The translations under genes were made by a program, and so were the position numbers. Below are positions 34,927 through 43,234 of a stretch of 50,934 nt of DNA, piece by piece (within the stretch, counting starts at the first letter, position 1; each line of letters starts with the position of its first letter). This DNA is from Avoscillospira sp045579045 (GTDB lineage: Bacteria > Bacillota > Clostridia > Oscillospirales > Oscillospiraceae): positions 1 through 50,934 of the forward strand of contig JAZNLL010000035.1 of assembly GCA_045579045.1 (NCBI GenBank). Direction: 5' to 3'. Below the pieces are notes generated by a model. That model did not search any database. It saw only the letters and a program-made list of their open reading frames with translations, and was not told where the DNA came from.

Positions 34927-35983
34927 GGCGAGCCTCCTGGGCAAGAGCCAACAGCAGCAGTTCCAGCGTCCGCTCATCAGAACCGGAGAAGGACTTGAGT
35001 TTTTCATCGGTCTCCATGCAAAGGGTCACCGCACGCTCACAGAAACGGTCCGATACCCGGCGGGCTGTGGTCATGGTCTTTTGCAGCACATACTCATGGG
35101 GCGCCCGTCCCGTGGATGCCTTCAGCAATTCCGCCAGTCCGTCCGCACCCTTACCGGCAGCCATGCAGGCTCTGGCATAGAGCAGCCGCCGCAGACCGCT
35201 TCCGATGGCGGCCAACAGATAGATGGGTTCTTCCTGCATCTGCAGCAGGGTTCTCAATTTCAGAAGTGCCTTTTCATAATCGCCGGCAGCGATGGCATCG
35301 GTCATATCGAAAACTTCTGCATCCAATACAGGGATGACCACGGCATTGATATCCTGATCCGTGACCACCGCATCCTGTGCGTAGGCAGCAATTTTTCCGA
35401 TTTCCGCTCCCAGAGCCGTCATGGTACCGCCGGTGATAAAGGTCAGATATTCACATTGGCGGTCACCGATATCTTTGCCGTAGGCTTTGAAATGGCGGCG
35501 AATCCAGCCGTTCAGCTCCCGCTGGCTTTGACGGAGAAACTCCACCTTGAGACCGCGGTTCAGATCCTCTGCCAGTTTTTTCTGACGGGCATCTACCTTG
35601 TACTCCACCGTATCAAAAACAAACACAATGGTACAGTAATCGGGAATATCGGACAAAATACCGGCCAGCACCTCCCTATCGGCTTCATTGAGCTTGCTCA
35701 GGTCATAGTCATCCACCTGAACCAGAGAATACTCCGCCATCATGGGCATGGCTTCCACCGCATCGGCAAATGCCTGCAGATCCATGTTTTCCTGTGTGAA
35801 CCGATGGTAATTGAAATCCTCAGCAGGACCGTCCAGCAGCTTCTTTTTCAGCTGCTGCAGATAGTGGTCACGGAGATAATGCTCCTCGCCATAGAAGAAA
35901 TACAATCTGCCGTATGTGCCTTCTTTGAGATCCTGTTTCAGCACATCCAAACCTTTTGCTGTGCTTTCCGTTTTCTTTGCCAT
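34919..35983 (-). CDS. holA: DNA polymerase III delta subunit
   Basis: The product is 354 residues from ATG 35983, with the near-perfect ribosome site AAGGAGGTGA in front; the frame is open further upstream but that part lies inside comEC. Family features: YFFYGEEHYLRDHYLQQLKKKL near the N-terminus, then the lid and collar domains ending in LLQMQEEPIYLLAAIGSGLRRLL. HolA opens the beta clamp for loading by the gamma complex. The comEC stop codon lies inside its ribosome site, so translation of the two is coupled. Confidence 0.94.
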   Translation of the reverse strand: MAKKTESTAKGLDVLKQDLKEGTYGRLYFFYGEEHYLRDHYLQQLKKKLLDGPAEDFNYHRFTQENMDLQAFADAVEAMPMMAEYSLVQVDDYDLSKLNEADREVLAGILSDIPDYCTIVFVFDTVEYKVDARQKKLAEDLNRGLKVEFLRQSQRELNGWIRRHFKAYGKDIGDRQCEYLTFITGGTMTALGAEIGKIAAYAQDAVVTDQDINAVVIPVLDAEVFDMTDAIAAGDYEKALLKLRTLLQMQEEPIYLLAAIGSGLRRLLYARACMAAGKGADGLAELLKASTGRAPHEYVLQKTMTTARRVSDRFCERAVTLCMETDEKLKSFSGSDERTLELLLLALAQEARRD

Positions 35984-35987
35984 GGGT

Positions 35988-38186
35988 TCACCTCCTTCGA
36001 ATGACAATATCTCCGGCCTGACCGGTACAGATGACCTCTGCACCGACGGCTTTAATTCGTTTTAGTGTTTCTTCGGACGGGTGTCCGAAGGGATTATCCT
36101 TTGCAGCGGAAACGACCACCAGTTCCGGTTTCACAGTATTCAGCAGGATACTGCTTGTGGAACTTGCCGCTCCGTGGTGACCTGCTACCAGGACATCTGC
36201 TTTGGGAATATCAAATTCCGTCAGAAGACGCAGCTCTGCCGTATGATTTAAATCACTGGTTATTAGCATATCATATTCTTCCACCGTTGCCAAGACACAG
36301 ATACCTGCATTGTTTTCCGTTTTCTCAGAAAGAGGTGGATAGACCGTGATGCTTCCATTGGGAAAATCGATCTCTGTCAGGTCTGTCACCTCCATAACCT
36401 TTGCTCCTGTCTCCATGGCAGCTGCTTCGATCTCCTGCCGCAGTCCTTTCTCATCGGCAACATCGGGTAGAAGAACCAGATCCGTTCGGATCCTCCGCAG
36501 AAACTGGGGCACACCGCCGGCATGGTCGGAATCATAATGAGTAACAACCAATATGTTCGCATGGGTTCTGCCTGCACTGTTGAGCGTGCGAGCTGTCTGC
36601 TCACCGATCCACTGAGGGTTGGAACCGCCGCAGTCTACAACAGCCGTCAAATCACCCGTTTCCAGAAGGACGCACTGCCCTTGTCCCACATCCAGCACTC
36701 GGTATACCGGTGTACCGTGTCCGTAGTTCCAAGTCCCCCACAGGATACAGACAATCAACGTGCTGACAACACCAACAGGAATCCACCGACTGGATTCTTT
36801 CTTCCTCAAAAGCAGGATGATTGCCAGAATATAGGCACCGGCTGCCCAAATCATAAACGGCAGATTTTGCTCATAGGTGGCAGCAAAAGGAAATTTTGCT
36901 GCCGTATGGGCCACCCAAAGTACATATTTGGAGAAGATGCTTACAAACATAGCAGGAATAGCACCCAAAAGGCAGGACGCCAATCCCAGAACCAAAATCA
37001 CACTCATGACCGGCAATGCCAGAAGATTGGTCACAACGGCACAAATGGAGATCATACCAAAATAATAAACTGTCATCGGCAATGTTGCCACTGTGGCGGA
37101 CAGACAGGCCGCAATTCCGCAGACCGCCATGCGGTACAGCCTGCCCGGGTTCTTCTTCCGTGCCAATAACCGTTTCTGCATAGGACCGGAGAAAAGCAGC
37201 AGACCCATGACTGCCGTGAAGGACAGCTGAAATCCCACACCGGCAATGGCCCAGGGGTTCTCCAGCAGCAGCAAAACCGCCGCTGCTGAAAGGCTTGTCC
37301 AGCTGTCCTGCTCCCTGCGAATCAGAGGTGCTGCCAGCATAATGATCTGCATGACCGCAGAACGGCAGGCAGAAGCCGATGCACCTGTCATCAGTACAAA
37401 GGCCACCGAAAGCGGAATGCCAAACAGTGCCGTCAGCCGTGGATTGTAGCCAAAGAGCAAAGCCAGTGCTGCGATCAACACCGACACATGGAGACCCGAC
37501 ACTGCCACTGTATGACTGAGGCCGGCAATCGAAAGCTCATTGCGTGTGGCATAGGACAGTTCTCTCTGATCGCCGGTAAGCAGAGCCAGCAGCAACGGGC
37601 TGACTTTCTCATCATATAATCCATGTATCCGATCTTGAAACCACAATCGCAGCCGAATATACCAAGGTGGTATTCCCTTTTGGATTTTTACCGCCTCGTT
37701 AGTTTGAAGCAGCAGGACGGTTCCGTTAGCCTGATGATAGAAATATCCGTCTTTCTCATCAGACAATGCCGATTCGATTTGGACAGTACAGGTTACCGTA
37801 TCGCCCGGTTCCGCTCCCAACAGGTCTTCGTCTGCGTAAAGAATGGCACCGTAGGTTCTGCCGTTCAGAGTGAGCTCCACCTCTGCACTGCTTCCATAAT
37901 AGGTCACGGACGGCTTTTCCAAAACCACAACAGACAGTGTCTGTTCTGTATCGCAGAGACTTCCGGCAGGTTTCATCCACAGAAGATCATATCCAAAACA
38001 CCAGATAAAACCTGCCAGTAAGCCCAGAAACACAACACTGGAGCGTTTAAGACCAAGAAATAAGCAAACCGACAGCAATATCAGGCATATCAACGCCAAC
38101 CAGAGCGCTCTTGCATCACAAATCAAATATACATATAAACCTGCTGCACCGGCAAACCCGGCTGCAAACAATGCCAGTTTCCGCAT
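35988..38186 (-). CDS. comEC: ComEC/Rec2 DNA internalisation channel
   Basis: The 732-residue protein has the full ComEC plan: two or three N-terminal helices with a DUF4131-type domain (about 60-165), the competence membrane domain (about 190-475; LSIAGLSHTVAVSGLHVSVLI is its hallmark) and a C-terminal metallo-beta-lactamase domain (about 500-730) with THYDSDHAGG and VAGHHGAASSTS. It carries single-stranded DNA across the membrane in natural transformation. AAGGGG precedes ATG 38186. No comEA or pilus genes are visible here, so competence is not shown, but the gene is intact. Confidence 0.95.
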   Translation of the reverse strand: MRKLALFAAGFAGAAGLYVYLICDARALWLALICLILLSVCLFLGLKRSSVVFLGLLAGFIWCFGYDLLWMKPAGSLCDTEQTLSVVVLEKPSVTYYGSSAEVELTLNGRTYGAILYADEDLLGAEPGDTVTCTVQIESALSDEKDGYFYHQANGTVLLLQTNEAVKIQKGIPPWYIRLRLWFQDRIHGLYDEKVSPLLLALLTGDQRELSYATRNELSIAGLSHTVAVSGLHVSVLIAALALLFGYNPRLTALFGIPLSVAFVLMTGASASACRSAVMQIIMLAAPLIRREQDSWTSLSAAAVLLLLENPWAIAGVGFQLSFTAVMGLLLFSGPMQKRLLARKKNPGRLYRMAVCGIAACLSATVATLPMTVYYFGMISICAVVTNLLALPVMSVILVLGLASCLLGAIPAMFVSIFSKYVLWVAHTAAKFPFAATYEQNLPFMIWAAGAYILAIILLLRKKESSRWIPVGVVSTLIVCILWGTWNYGHGTPVYRVLDVGQGQCVLLETGDLTAVVDCGGSNPQWIGEQTARTLNSAGRTHANILVVTHYDSDHAGGVPQFLRRIRTDLVLLPDVADEKGLRQEIEAAAMETGAKVMEVTDLTEIDFPNGSITVYPPLSEKTENNAGICVLATVEEYDMLITSDLNHTAELRLLTEFDIPKADVLVAGHHGAASSTSSILLNTVKPELVVVSAAKDNPFGHPSEETLKRIKAVGAEVICTGQAGDIVIRRR

Positions 38187-38205
38187 AGAAACCCCTTACT
38201 GTTGA

Positions 38206-38237
38206 CAGACCCTTGTACCGACCGGTACAAGGGTCTG
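38206..38237. other. Long perfect hairpin between the HAD gene and comEC
   Basis: A 14-pair perfect stem (CAGACCCTTGTACC with its complement) with loop GACC. On the minus strand it lacks a T run, so it is not a standard terminator; it could be a transcript-processing or stabilising stem. Confidence 0.75.
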
Positions 38238-38241
38238 TTTC

Positions 38242-38874
38242 TCAAATATACTTCAGAATATCCATGGGTGTTTCTGCAATGGCCTTGGCACCGACCTGTT
38301 CCAGTTCCTCCCGGCTGCCGTAGCCGTAAAGAACACCGATGGCATCCAGTCCGTTGGCCTTTGCACCTAAGACATCATGTTCCCGGTCACCCACCATGAT
38401 GCATTTTTCTTTGTTCAGACCCTCCAAGGCATAGGCAATGACCTCCGCCTTATCGGTTCGCTTTTCATCCATGGTGGCACCGCAGATCTTCGCAAAGTAC
38501 TTTGCAAGACCAAAGCGTTCCATGATCTGCACAGCATATTCCTCCGGTTTGGAGGTAGCAAGCACACAGGTCTTTCCTGCTTTTTGCAGTGCCTGCAGCA
38601 TCTCTTCCACACCGTCATAGACCCGGTTTTCAAAGATACCCTTCACGGCAAAATATTCCCGAAAATCCTCCACACCCTGTCTGGCTTCTTCCTCAGAAAA
38701 GCCGTAAAGGGTCTGAAACATATCGATCAGCGGTGGACCGATGAACAGATCCAGTTTCTTCTGATCCGTCTCGATGATGCCTTTCTTTTTCAGCGCATGG
38801 GCAACGGAACGGGTAATGCCAATGCCGGATTCTGTTAGGGTGCCGTCCAGATCGAACAGAACGATGCTGAACAT
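38242..38874 (-). CDS. HAD-family phosphatase, phosphoglycolate phosphatase-like
   Basis: The product is 210 residues from ATG 38874, next to the hinT stop (TGATATG); the open frame further upstream lies inside hinT. HAD motifs: VLFDLDGTLTESG (I, nucleophile Asp), LATSKPEEYA (II), a Lys within RTDKAEVI (III) and MVGDREHDV (IV). The C1-cap matches the Gph/PpaX subgroup that hydrolyses phosphoglycolate or pyrophosphate. It has no strong ribosome site, so translation probably depends on re-initiation after hinT. Confidence 0.9.
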   Translation of the reverse strand: MFSIVLFDLDGTLTESGIGITRSVAHALKKKGIIETDQKKLDLFIGPPLIDMFQTLYGFSEEEARQGVEDFREYFAVKGIFENRVYDGVEEMLQALQKAGKTCVLATSKPEEYAVQIMERFGLAKYFAKICGATMDEKRTDKAEVIAYALEGLNKEKCIMVGDREHDVLGAKANGLDAIGVLYGYGSREELEQVGAKAIAETPMDILKYI

Positions 38875-38875
38875 A

Positions 38876-39220
38876 TCAGTTGAAGCTGCCCAGAGTTTTA
38901 CCGGACAGGACATGGAAATGGATGTGATGGACAGTCTGTCCTGCCAGCTCACCCACATTGGTCACCACGCGATAGCCATCGGCAAAGCCCATTTCTTTGG
39001 CCAGCTTGGCGATCACAGCATAGATATGACCCACCACAGCTGCATTTTCTTCCGTCACTTCCGCTGCAGAAGCAAAGTGGATTTTGGGCACCACAAGGAA
39101 GTGGGTGGGAGCCATAGGTGCGATGTCATGGAAGGCATAGCAAAGTTCATCTTCATAGACCTTGCTGCTGGGGATCTCCCCGGCAATGATCTTACAAAAC
39201 AGGCAATCAGACACAGTCAT
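38876..39220 (-). CDS. hinT: Histidine triad (HIT) nucleotide-binding protein
   Basis: The 114-residue protein shows the HIT fold from SDCLFCKIIAGEIPSSKVYED to the catalytic triad in VHHIHFHVLSG (H-x-H-x-H). HinT enzymes hydrolyse adenosine phosphoramidates and acyl-adenylates such as those formed by lysyl-tRNA synthetase. AAGGAGG precedes ATG 39220. It starts 8 bases after the alaS stop, so it is co-transcribed with alaS under T-box control. Two Cys at the N-terminus, Cys6 and Cys9, are usual in the family. Confidence 0.95.
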   Translation of the reverse strand: MTVSDCLFCKIIAGEIPSSKVYEDELCYAFHDIAPMAPTHFLVVPKIHFASAAEVTEENAAVVGHIYAVIAKLAKEMGFADGYRVVTNVGELAGQTVHHIHFHVLSGKTLGSFN

Positions 39221-39227
39221 TTCCTCC

Positions 39228-41867
39228 TTAACCGACTTTTTCAGCTACGAAATCATCCAGAGCTGCCATCATATCATCCAGCTTCAGCACATCGGTGCCG
39301 CCGCCCATGGCGCTGTCAGGCTTGCCGCCGCCCTTACCGCCACAGATGGGTGCCAGATTCTTGATGATATCGCCGGCCTTGACACCGGCAGCAATGGCCT
39401 TCTTACCGCAGACAGCATTGAGAGTGATCTTACCATCGTTGACAGCAGCCAGCAGGGCAACGATCTCCTCATCCTTATCCTTCAGGAAGTCGCCCATTTT
39501 ACGCAGGTCGTTGGCATCCATATCGCTGCGGGTGACGGTGATGACCTTCAGACCGCCAACGGTCTTGGCACCGAAGAGCACACGCTCGATCTCGCCGGAG
39601 AAGAGCTTATCCTTCAGTCTGTCCATACCCTGCTTCAGTTCCTTGACCTCAGCCATAACAGCATCGGCTCTCTGGAGCAGGTCCTTGGGGGTGGTCTTCA
39701 GATGCTCGGCAGTTTCCAGAATGGTATGGTTCATCTTATCCATCTGCTCGATAACAGCCTTGCCGGTATATGCTTCGATTCTACGGACACCGGAGGCCAC
39801 AGAAGCCTCGGAAACAATACGGAAGGGGCCGACCTTGGCGGTGCTGTTCAGATGGGTACCGCCGCAGAATTCCAGAGAATATTCGCCCATTTTGACCACG
39901 CGGACGGTATCGCCGTACTTTTCGCCAAACAGAGCCGTTGCGCCCAGCTTCTTGGCCTCTTCAATGGGCAGTTCCATGGTATTGACATCAGCGCCGTCCA
40001 AAATCATTTCCATGACATCCTTGGAAACGGCAGCCAGTTCTTCGCCGGTCATGGCGGAGAAGTTGGTGAAGTCGAAACGCAGATGGTCGGGTTCCACAAG
40101 AGAACCTGCCTGGTGGCAGTTTTCGCCCAGAACCTTGACCAGAGCAGCCTGCAGCAGATGGGTAGCGGTATGGGCTCTGCCGATGGCAGCACGGCGGGCA
40201 GTATCGATGGAAGCGGTGACTTCGTCGCCGACCTTCAGTTCGCCGCTTTCCAGAACACCGTAGTGCATATACTTGCCGCCCTTGTTTTTCTGAACGTTGG
40301 TAACCTTAAAAATGCCATTAGCGGTCTTGATTTCGCCGTGGTCGGCAACCTGACCGCCCATTTCAGCATAGAAGGGAGTCTGATCCAGAACCACGATGGC
40401 TTCCACACCGGCAGCGATTTCCTGACGCTGCTCTTCCTCTGCCACGATGGCCAGAACCTTGGCAGCGGCCTCGTTGTTTTCATAGCCGACAAACACAGTT
40501 TCAGGCATATCCTGACCGAAGTCCACACCGGCCCAGCCCAGATCGCCCAGGGCCTCTCTGGCCTTTCTGGCACGCTGACGCTGCTCCTGCATGAGAGCGG
40601 TGAAGCCCTCCTGATCCACGGTCATACCCTCTTCTTCCACCATTTCGATGGTCAGATCGATGGGGAAACCATAGGTATCATAGAGTTTGAAGGCATCGGC
40701 GCCGGAGAAGACGGTCTCGCCATTGGCTTTATGTGCAGCCAGCAATTCGGCAAAGATTTTCATGCCGCCGTCGATGGTCTTGGCGAAGTTTTCTTCCTCC
40801 ACCTTGATGACCTTGGTGATATAAGCCTGCTTCTCCACCAGATCGGTATACTGGCAGGCATTTTCCTGCACAACAGTCTCCACGACCTTGAACAGGAAGG
40901 GTTCATTGACACCCAACAGCTTGCCATGACGGGCAGCACGGCGGAGCAGACGGCGCAGGACATAGCCGCGGCCTTCGTTGGAAGGCAGAACACCATCGCA
41001 GATCATGAAAGTAGAAGAACGGATGTGGTCGGTGATGACACGGAGGCTCACGTCCATACGGGTGGACTGGCCATAGGATGCACCGGTCAGTTCCGTCACG
41101 CGGTCGGTAATGCGCATGACGGTATCCACATCAAACAGGGAGTGGACATCCTGGCAGACAACAGCCAGACGCTCCAAACCCATACCGGTATCGATATTCT
41201 TCTGGATCAGTTCGGTATAGTTGCCGTTGCCGTCATTGTCAAACTGGGAGAAAACGTTGTTCCAGACTTCCATGTAACGGTCGCATTCGCAGCCAACGGT
41301 ACAGCCGGGCTCGCCGCAGCCGTACTTTTCGCCGCGGTCGTAATAGACCTCAGAACAAGGACCGCAGGGGCCTGCACCGTGCTCCCAGAAGTTATCGCCC
41401 TTGCCGAAACGGAAGATCCGCTCAGGCGCAATACCGATCTTTTTGTTCCAGATTTCAAAGGCTTCGTCATCGTTTTCATAGATGGAGGGATACAGACGGT
41501 TTTCGTCCAGACCCACCACCTTGGTCAGGAATTCCCAGCAAAACTCGATAGCTTCTTCCTTGAAGTAATCACCGAAGGAGAAGTTGCCCAGCATTTCAAA
41601 ATAAGTGCCGTGACGGGCAGTCTTACCGATGTTCTCGATATCGCCGGTACGGATACACTTCTGGCAGGTGCAGACTCTTCTTCTGGGAGGCTCCTGCTCG
41701 CCCTTGAAGTAAGGCTTCATGGGGGCCATGCCGGAGTTGATCAGCAGCAGAGATGCGTCATTCTGGGGAATCAGAGAGAAGCTGGGCAGACGCAGATGAC
41801 CCTTGCTCTCAAAATAGCTGAGGAACATTTCCCGCAGCTCATTCAGTCCATACTTTTTCGGTTCCAT
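39228..41867 (-). CDS. alaS: Alanyl-tRNA synthetase
   Basis: The product is 879 residues from ATG 41867, with AAGGAGAATG just before; the longer frame from 41921 runs back into the T-box terminator and is rejected. Class II catalytic domain: LLINSGMAPMKPYF and CIRTGDIENIGKTARHGTYFEM at the N-terminus. Editing domain: RAHTATHLLQAAL (H-x3-H) and CGGTHLNSTA (C-x3-H zinc ligands). The C-terminal DHHA1 domain has the Gly-rich CGGKGGGKPDSAMGGG. It charges tRNA-Ala. Transcription is controlled by the T-box leader. Confidence 0.98.
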   Translation of the reverse strand: MEPKKYGLNELREMFLSYFESKGHLRLPSFSLIPQNDASLLLINSGMAPMKPYFKGEQEPPRRRVCTCQKCIRTGDIENIGKTARHGTYFEMLGNFSFGDYFKEEAIEFCWEFLTKVVGLDENRLYPSIYENDDEAFEIWNKKIGIAPERIFRFGKGDNFWEHGAGPCGPCSEVYYDRGEKYGCGEPGCTVGCECDRYMEVWNNVFSQFDNDGNGNYTELIQKNIDTGMGLERLAVVCQDVHSLFDVDTVMRITDRVTELTGASYGQSTRMDVSLRVITDHIRSSTFMICDGVLPSNEGRGYVLRRLLRRAARHGKLLGVNEPFLFKVVETVVQENACQYTDLVEKQAYITKVIKVEEENFAKTIDGGMKIFAELLAAHKANGETVFSGADAFKLYDTYGFPIDLTIEMVEEEGMTVDQEGFTALMQEQRQRARKAREALGDLGWAGVDFGQDMPETVFVGYENNEAAAKVLAIVAEEEQRQEIAAGVEAIVVLDQTPFYAEMGGQVADHGEIKTANGIFKVTNVQKNKGGKYMHYGVLESGELKVGDEVTASIDTARRAAIGRAHTATHLLQAALVKVLGENCHQAGSLVEPDHLRFDFTNFSAMTGEELAAVSKDVMEMILDGADVNTMELPIEEAKKLGATALFGEKYGDTVRVVKMGEYSLEFCGGTHLNSTAKVGPFRIVSEASVASGVRRIEAYTGKAVIEQMDKMNHTILETAEHLKTTPKDLLQRADAVMAEVKELKQGMDRLKDKLFSGEIERVLFGAKTVGGLKVITVTRSDMDANDLRKMGDFLKDKDEEIVALLAAVNDGKITLNAVCGKKAIAAGVKAGDIIKNLAPICGGKGGGKPDSAMGGGTDVLKLDDMMAALDDFVAEKVG

Positions 41868-41880
41868 TTTACATTCTCCT

Positions 41881-42120
41881 TGCAAAAAAATAAGCCTCGC
41901 CCATCCATAGGGGCGAAGCAAGACTTCACGGTACCACCCTAATTACCGCCTTCGCGGCATCTTAGACCATCTGTTATCGGAGATGACCCGCCCGATTCTT
42001 CATCGGGATGCTCCAAAGCGGCTGCCATAGTCCGTACCCGGAAGGCTTGCACCGTCCCTTCCTCGCTCTGAGTCGTAACTACAGCTGACTTTTTCTCAGC
42101 AATTATCCGTATTCTTGTCT
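41881..42120 (-). promoter_or_regulatory. T-box riboswitch (alanine) upstream of alaS
   Basis: The leader holds AGGGTGGTACCGTG (41940-41927), the T-box sequence that pairs with the acceptor end of uncharged tRNA. A 9-pair terminator stem (41894-41902 with 41911-41919) then a T run lies downstream, so uncharged tRNA-Ala should allow read-through. Candidate specifier triplets in the 3' side of Stem I around 42018-42026 read GCA, GCC or GCU; all are alanine codons, so the target is clear even though the exact triplet is not. It controls alaS and, by read-through, hinT and the HAD gene. The bases 41868-42216 hold no protein gene. Confidence 0.95.
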
Positions 42121-42148
42121 ATTCTACCACGGATTTTTCCTTTGTCAA
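42121..42148 (-). promoter_or_regulatory. Promoter of the alaS T-box transcript
   Basis: Minus strand: TTGACA (42148-42143), 16 bases, TAGAAT (42126-42121). The -35 is consensus. Confidence 0.75.
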
Positions 42149-42160
42149 CGGGAATTTTCC

Positions 42161-42195
42161 CCCATCTTGCATTCATATGCAAGATGGGTTAGAAT
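42161..42195 (+). promoter_or_regulatory. Acyltransferase promoter overlaid by a 12-bp inverted repeat
   Basis: TTGCAT (42167-42172), 17 bases, TAGAAT (42190-42195) on the plus strand. The arms CCCATCTTGCAT (42161-42172) and ATGCAAGATGGG (42177-42188) form a perfect 12-bp inverted repeat with loop TCAT, covering the -35 and spacer. No T run follows, so it reads as an operator or recognition site rather than a terminator. Confidence 0.6.
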
Positions 42196-42216
42196 ATGAA
42201 AAAAGGAGGGATCACC

Positions 42217-43197
42217 ATGCAAAAAAGTAAAGATATGGATACACAATGGATGCGCTGTGTTGCAGCCTTCTTCGTGGTATTGATTCATGCCGTGGATCTT
42301 TCCTCCCGGACAGGTGTTTTCTTCAGTGCCGTCTCCCGGTTTTCTGTACCGGTGTTTGTCCTCATCAGCGGCTATTATATGCTGCAGAAGGAGCGGAGCT
42401 TCCTCGAATTAGCCAAGCGCAGCGGTTTTCTGCTTTTGCAGCTGATTTTCTGGAGTTCTGTTCAGTTCCTTGTGGAGCTGGTGTTAGGCACAAGAATTTG
42501 GAACGGCATAGCCGATCTCGTTTGTACCGTTCTTGCAGGCAGCGGACATTTCTGGTATCTCTATGCGCTGATCGGACTGTACCTGTTTACACCGATTTTG
42601 CAGGTGTTCACCAACCACGCAGACAAACGCACCTATGGATACGCGTTGGTTTTGTTGTTCCTTCTAGGTTCTCCCCTGACGATTGCCCTGCGGATGGAAC
42701 GGTTTTCCCTGCTGACCGTCATTGTTGACAATATGAAAATCCCACATGTTTTGGGTTTTATTTTCCTGTATCTCATGGGCGATTGGCTGCGTCGGTATCC
42801 TCCAAAGAGGTACTTGCTTTGGATGATTGCAGGTATTTTGGGCATGACTGCAACCATTCTCTGGACCTTACGGCTGCCTCCTGCCCGCGCAGCAGAACTT
42901 TCTCTCAGCTTCTTTTTCCCCGGCAACATGCTTGGTGCCATCGGATTTTTTGTCGCTGTCAAAACCCTTTACAGAAGCACAGGCAGTCGGTTTATGATGG
43001 CTGTTTCAGCCTGCACACCGGGCATCTATCTGAGTCACATGATTGTGCTAAAATGTCTGCACCTTTGGTTATGGCCAAGTCTGCTGGCACTCCCCTCTTG
43101 GATTGCCTCTCCGGTCCTGACGCTAGCTGCTTATATTCTTTCGTTCCTTGTCTCGCTGCTTATTCAACATATTCCAATTGTCGAGAAAACGATATAA
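42217..43197 (+). CDS. Acyltransferase-3 family membrane protein
   Basis: The product is 326 residues from ATG 42217, with AAAGGAGGG 6 bases upstream; the ATG at 42196 precedes that site. About nine or ten membrane helices are seen. Family marks: MRCVAAFFVVLIHAVD near the N-terminus with the essential His in the first helix, and SVPVFVLISGYYML, the second conserved block. These enzymes (OafA/WecH type) move acetyl or other acyl groups onto surface sugars at the membrane. It might modify the glycan made by the 4371-10369 operon, though the distance argues for caution. It shares a promoter region with alaS, divergently. Confidence 0.88.
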   Translation: MQKSKDMDTQWMRCVAAFFVVLIHAVDLSSRTGVFFSAVSRFSVPVFVLISGYYMLQKERSFLELAKRSGFLLLQLIFWSSVQFLVELVLGTRIWNGIADLVCTVLAGSGHFWYLYALIGLYLFTPILQVFTNHADKRTYGYALVLLFLLGSPLTIALRMERFSLLTVIVDNMKIPHVLGFIFLYLMGDWLRRYPPKRYLLWMIAGILGMTATILWTLRLPPARAAELSLSFFFPGNMLGAIGFFVAVKTLYRSTGSRFMMAVSACTPGIYLSHMIVLKCLHLWLWPSLLALPSWIASPVLTLAAYILSFLVSLLIQHIPIVEKTI

Positions 43198-43228
43198 AAA
43201 ACAAGACTTCATACGAAGTCTTGTTTTT
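43198..43228. terminator. Terminator between convergent acyltransferase and DUF4838 genes
   Basis: Thirteen-pair stem AAAACAAGACTTC / GAAGTCTTGTTTT, loop ATAC, with A and T flanks. Serves both converging genes. Confidence 0.93.
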
Positions 43229-43234
43229 ATTATA

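Noticed and set aside
35988..38186. An intact comEC as proof of natural competence.
   Set aside because: The gene alone does not show competence; pilus and other com genes are not in view.
39162..41942. A 926-codon plus-strand frame opposite alaS.
   Set aside because: alaS is certain and the plus frame crosses the T-box region with no ribosome site or domain.
42161..42188. The 12-bp inverted repeat as a terminator.
   Set aside because: No T tract on either strand, and it overlaps a promoter.
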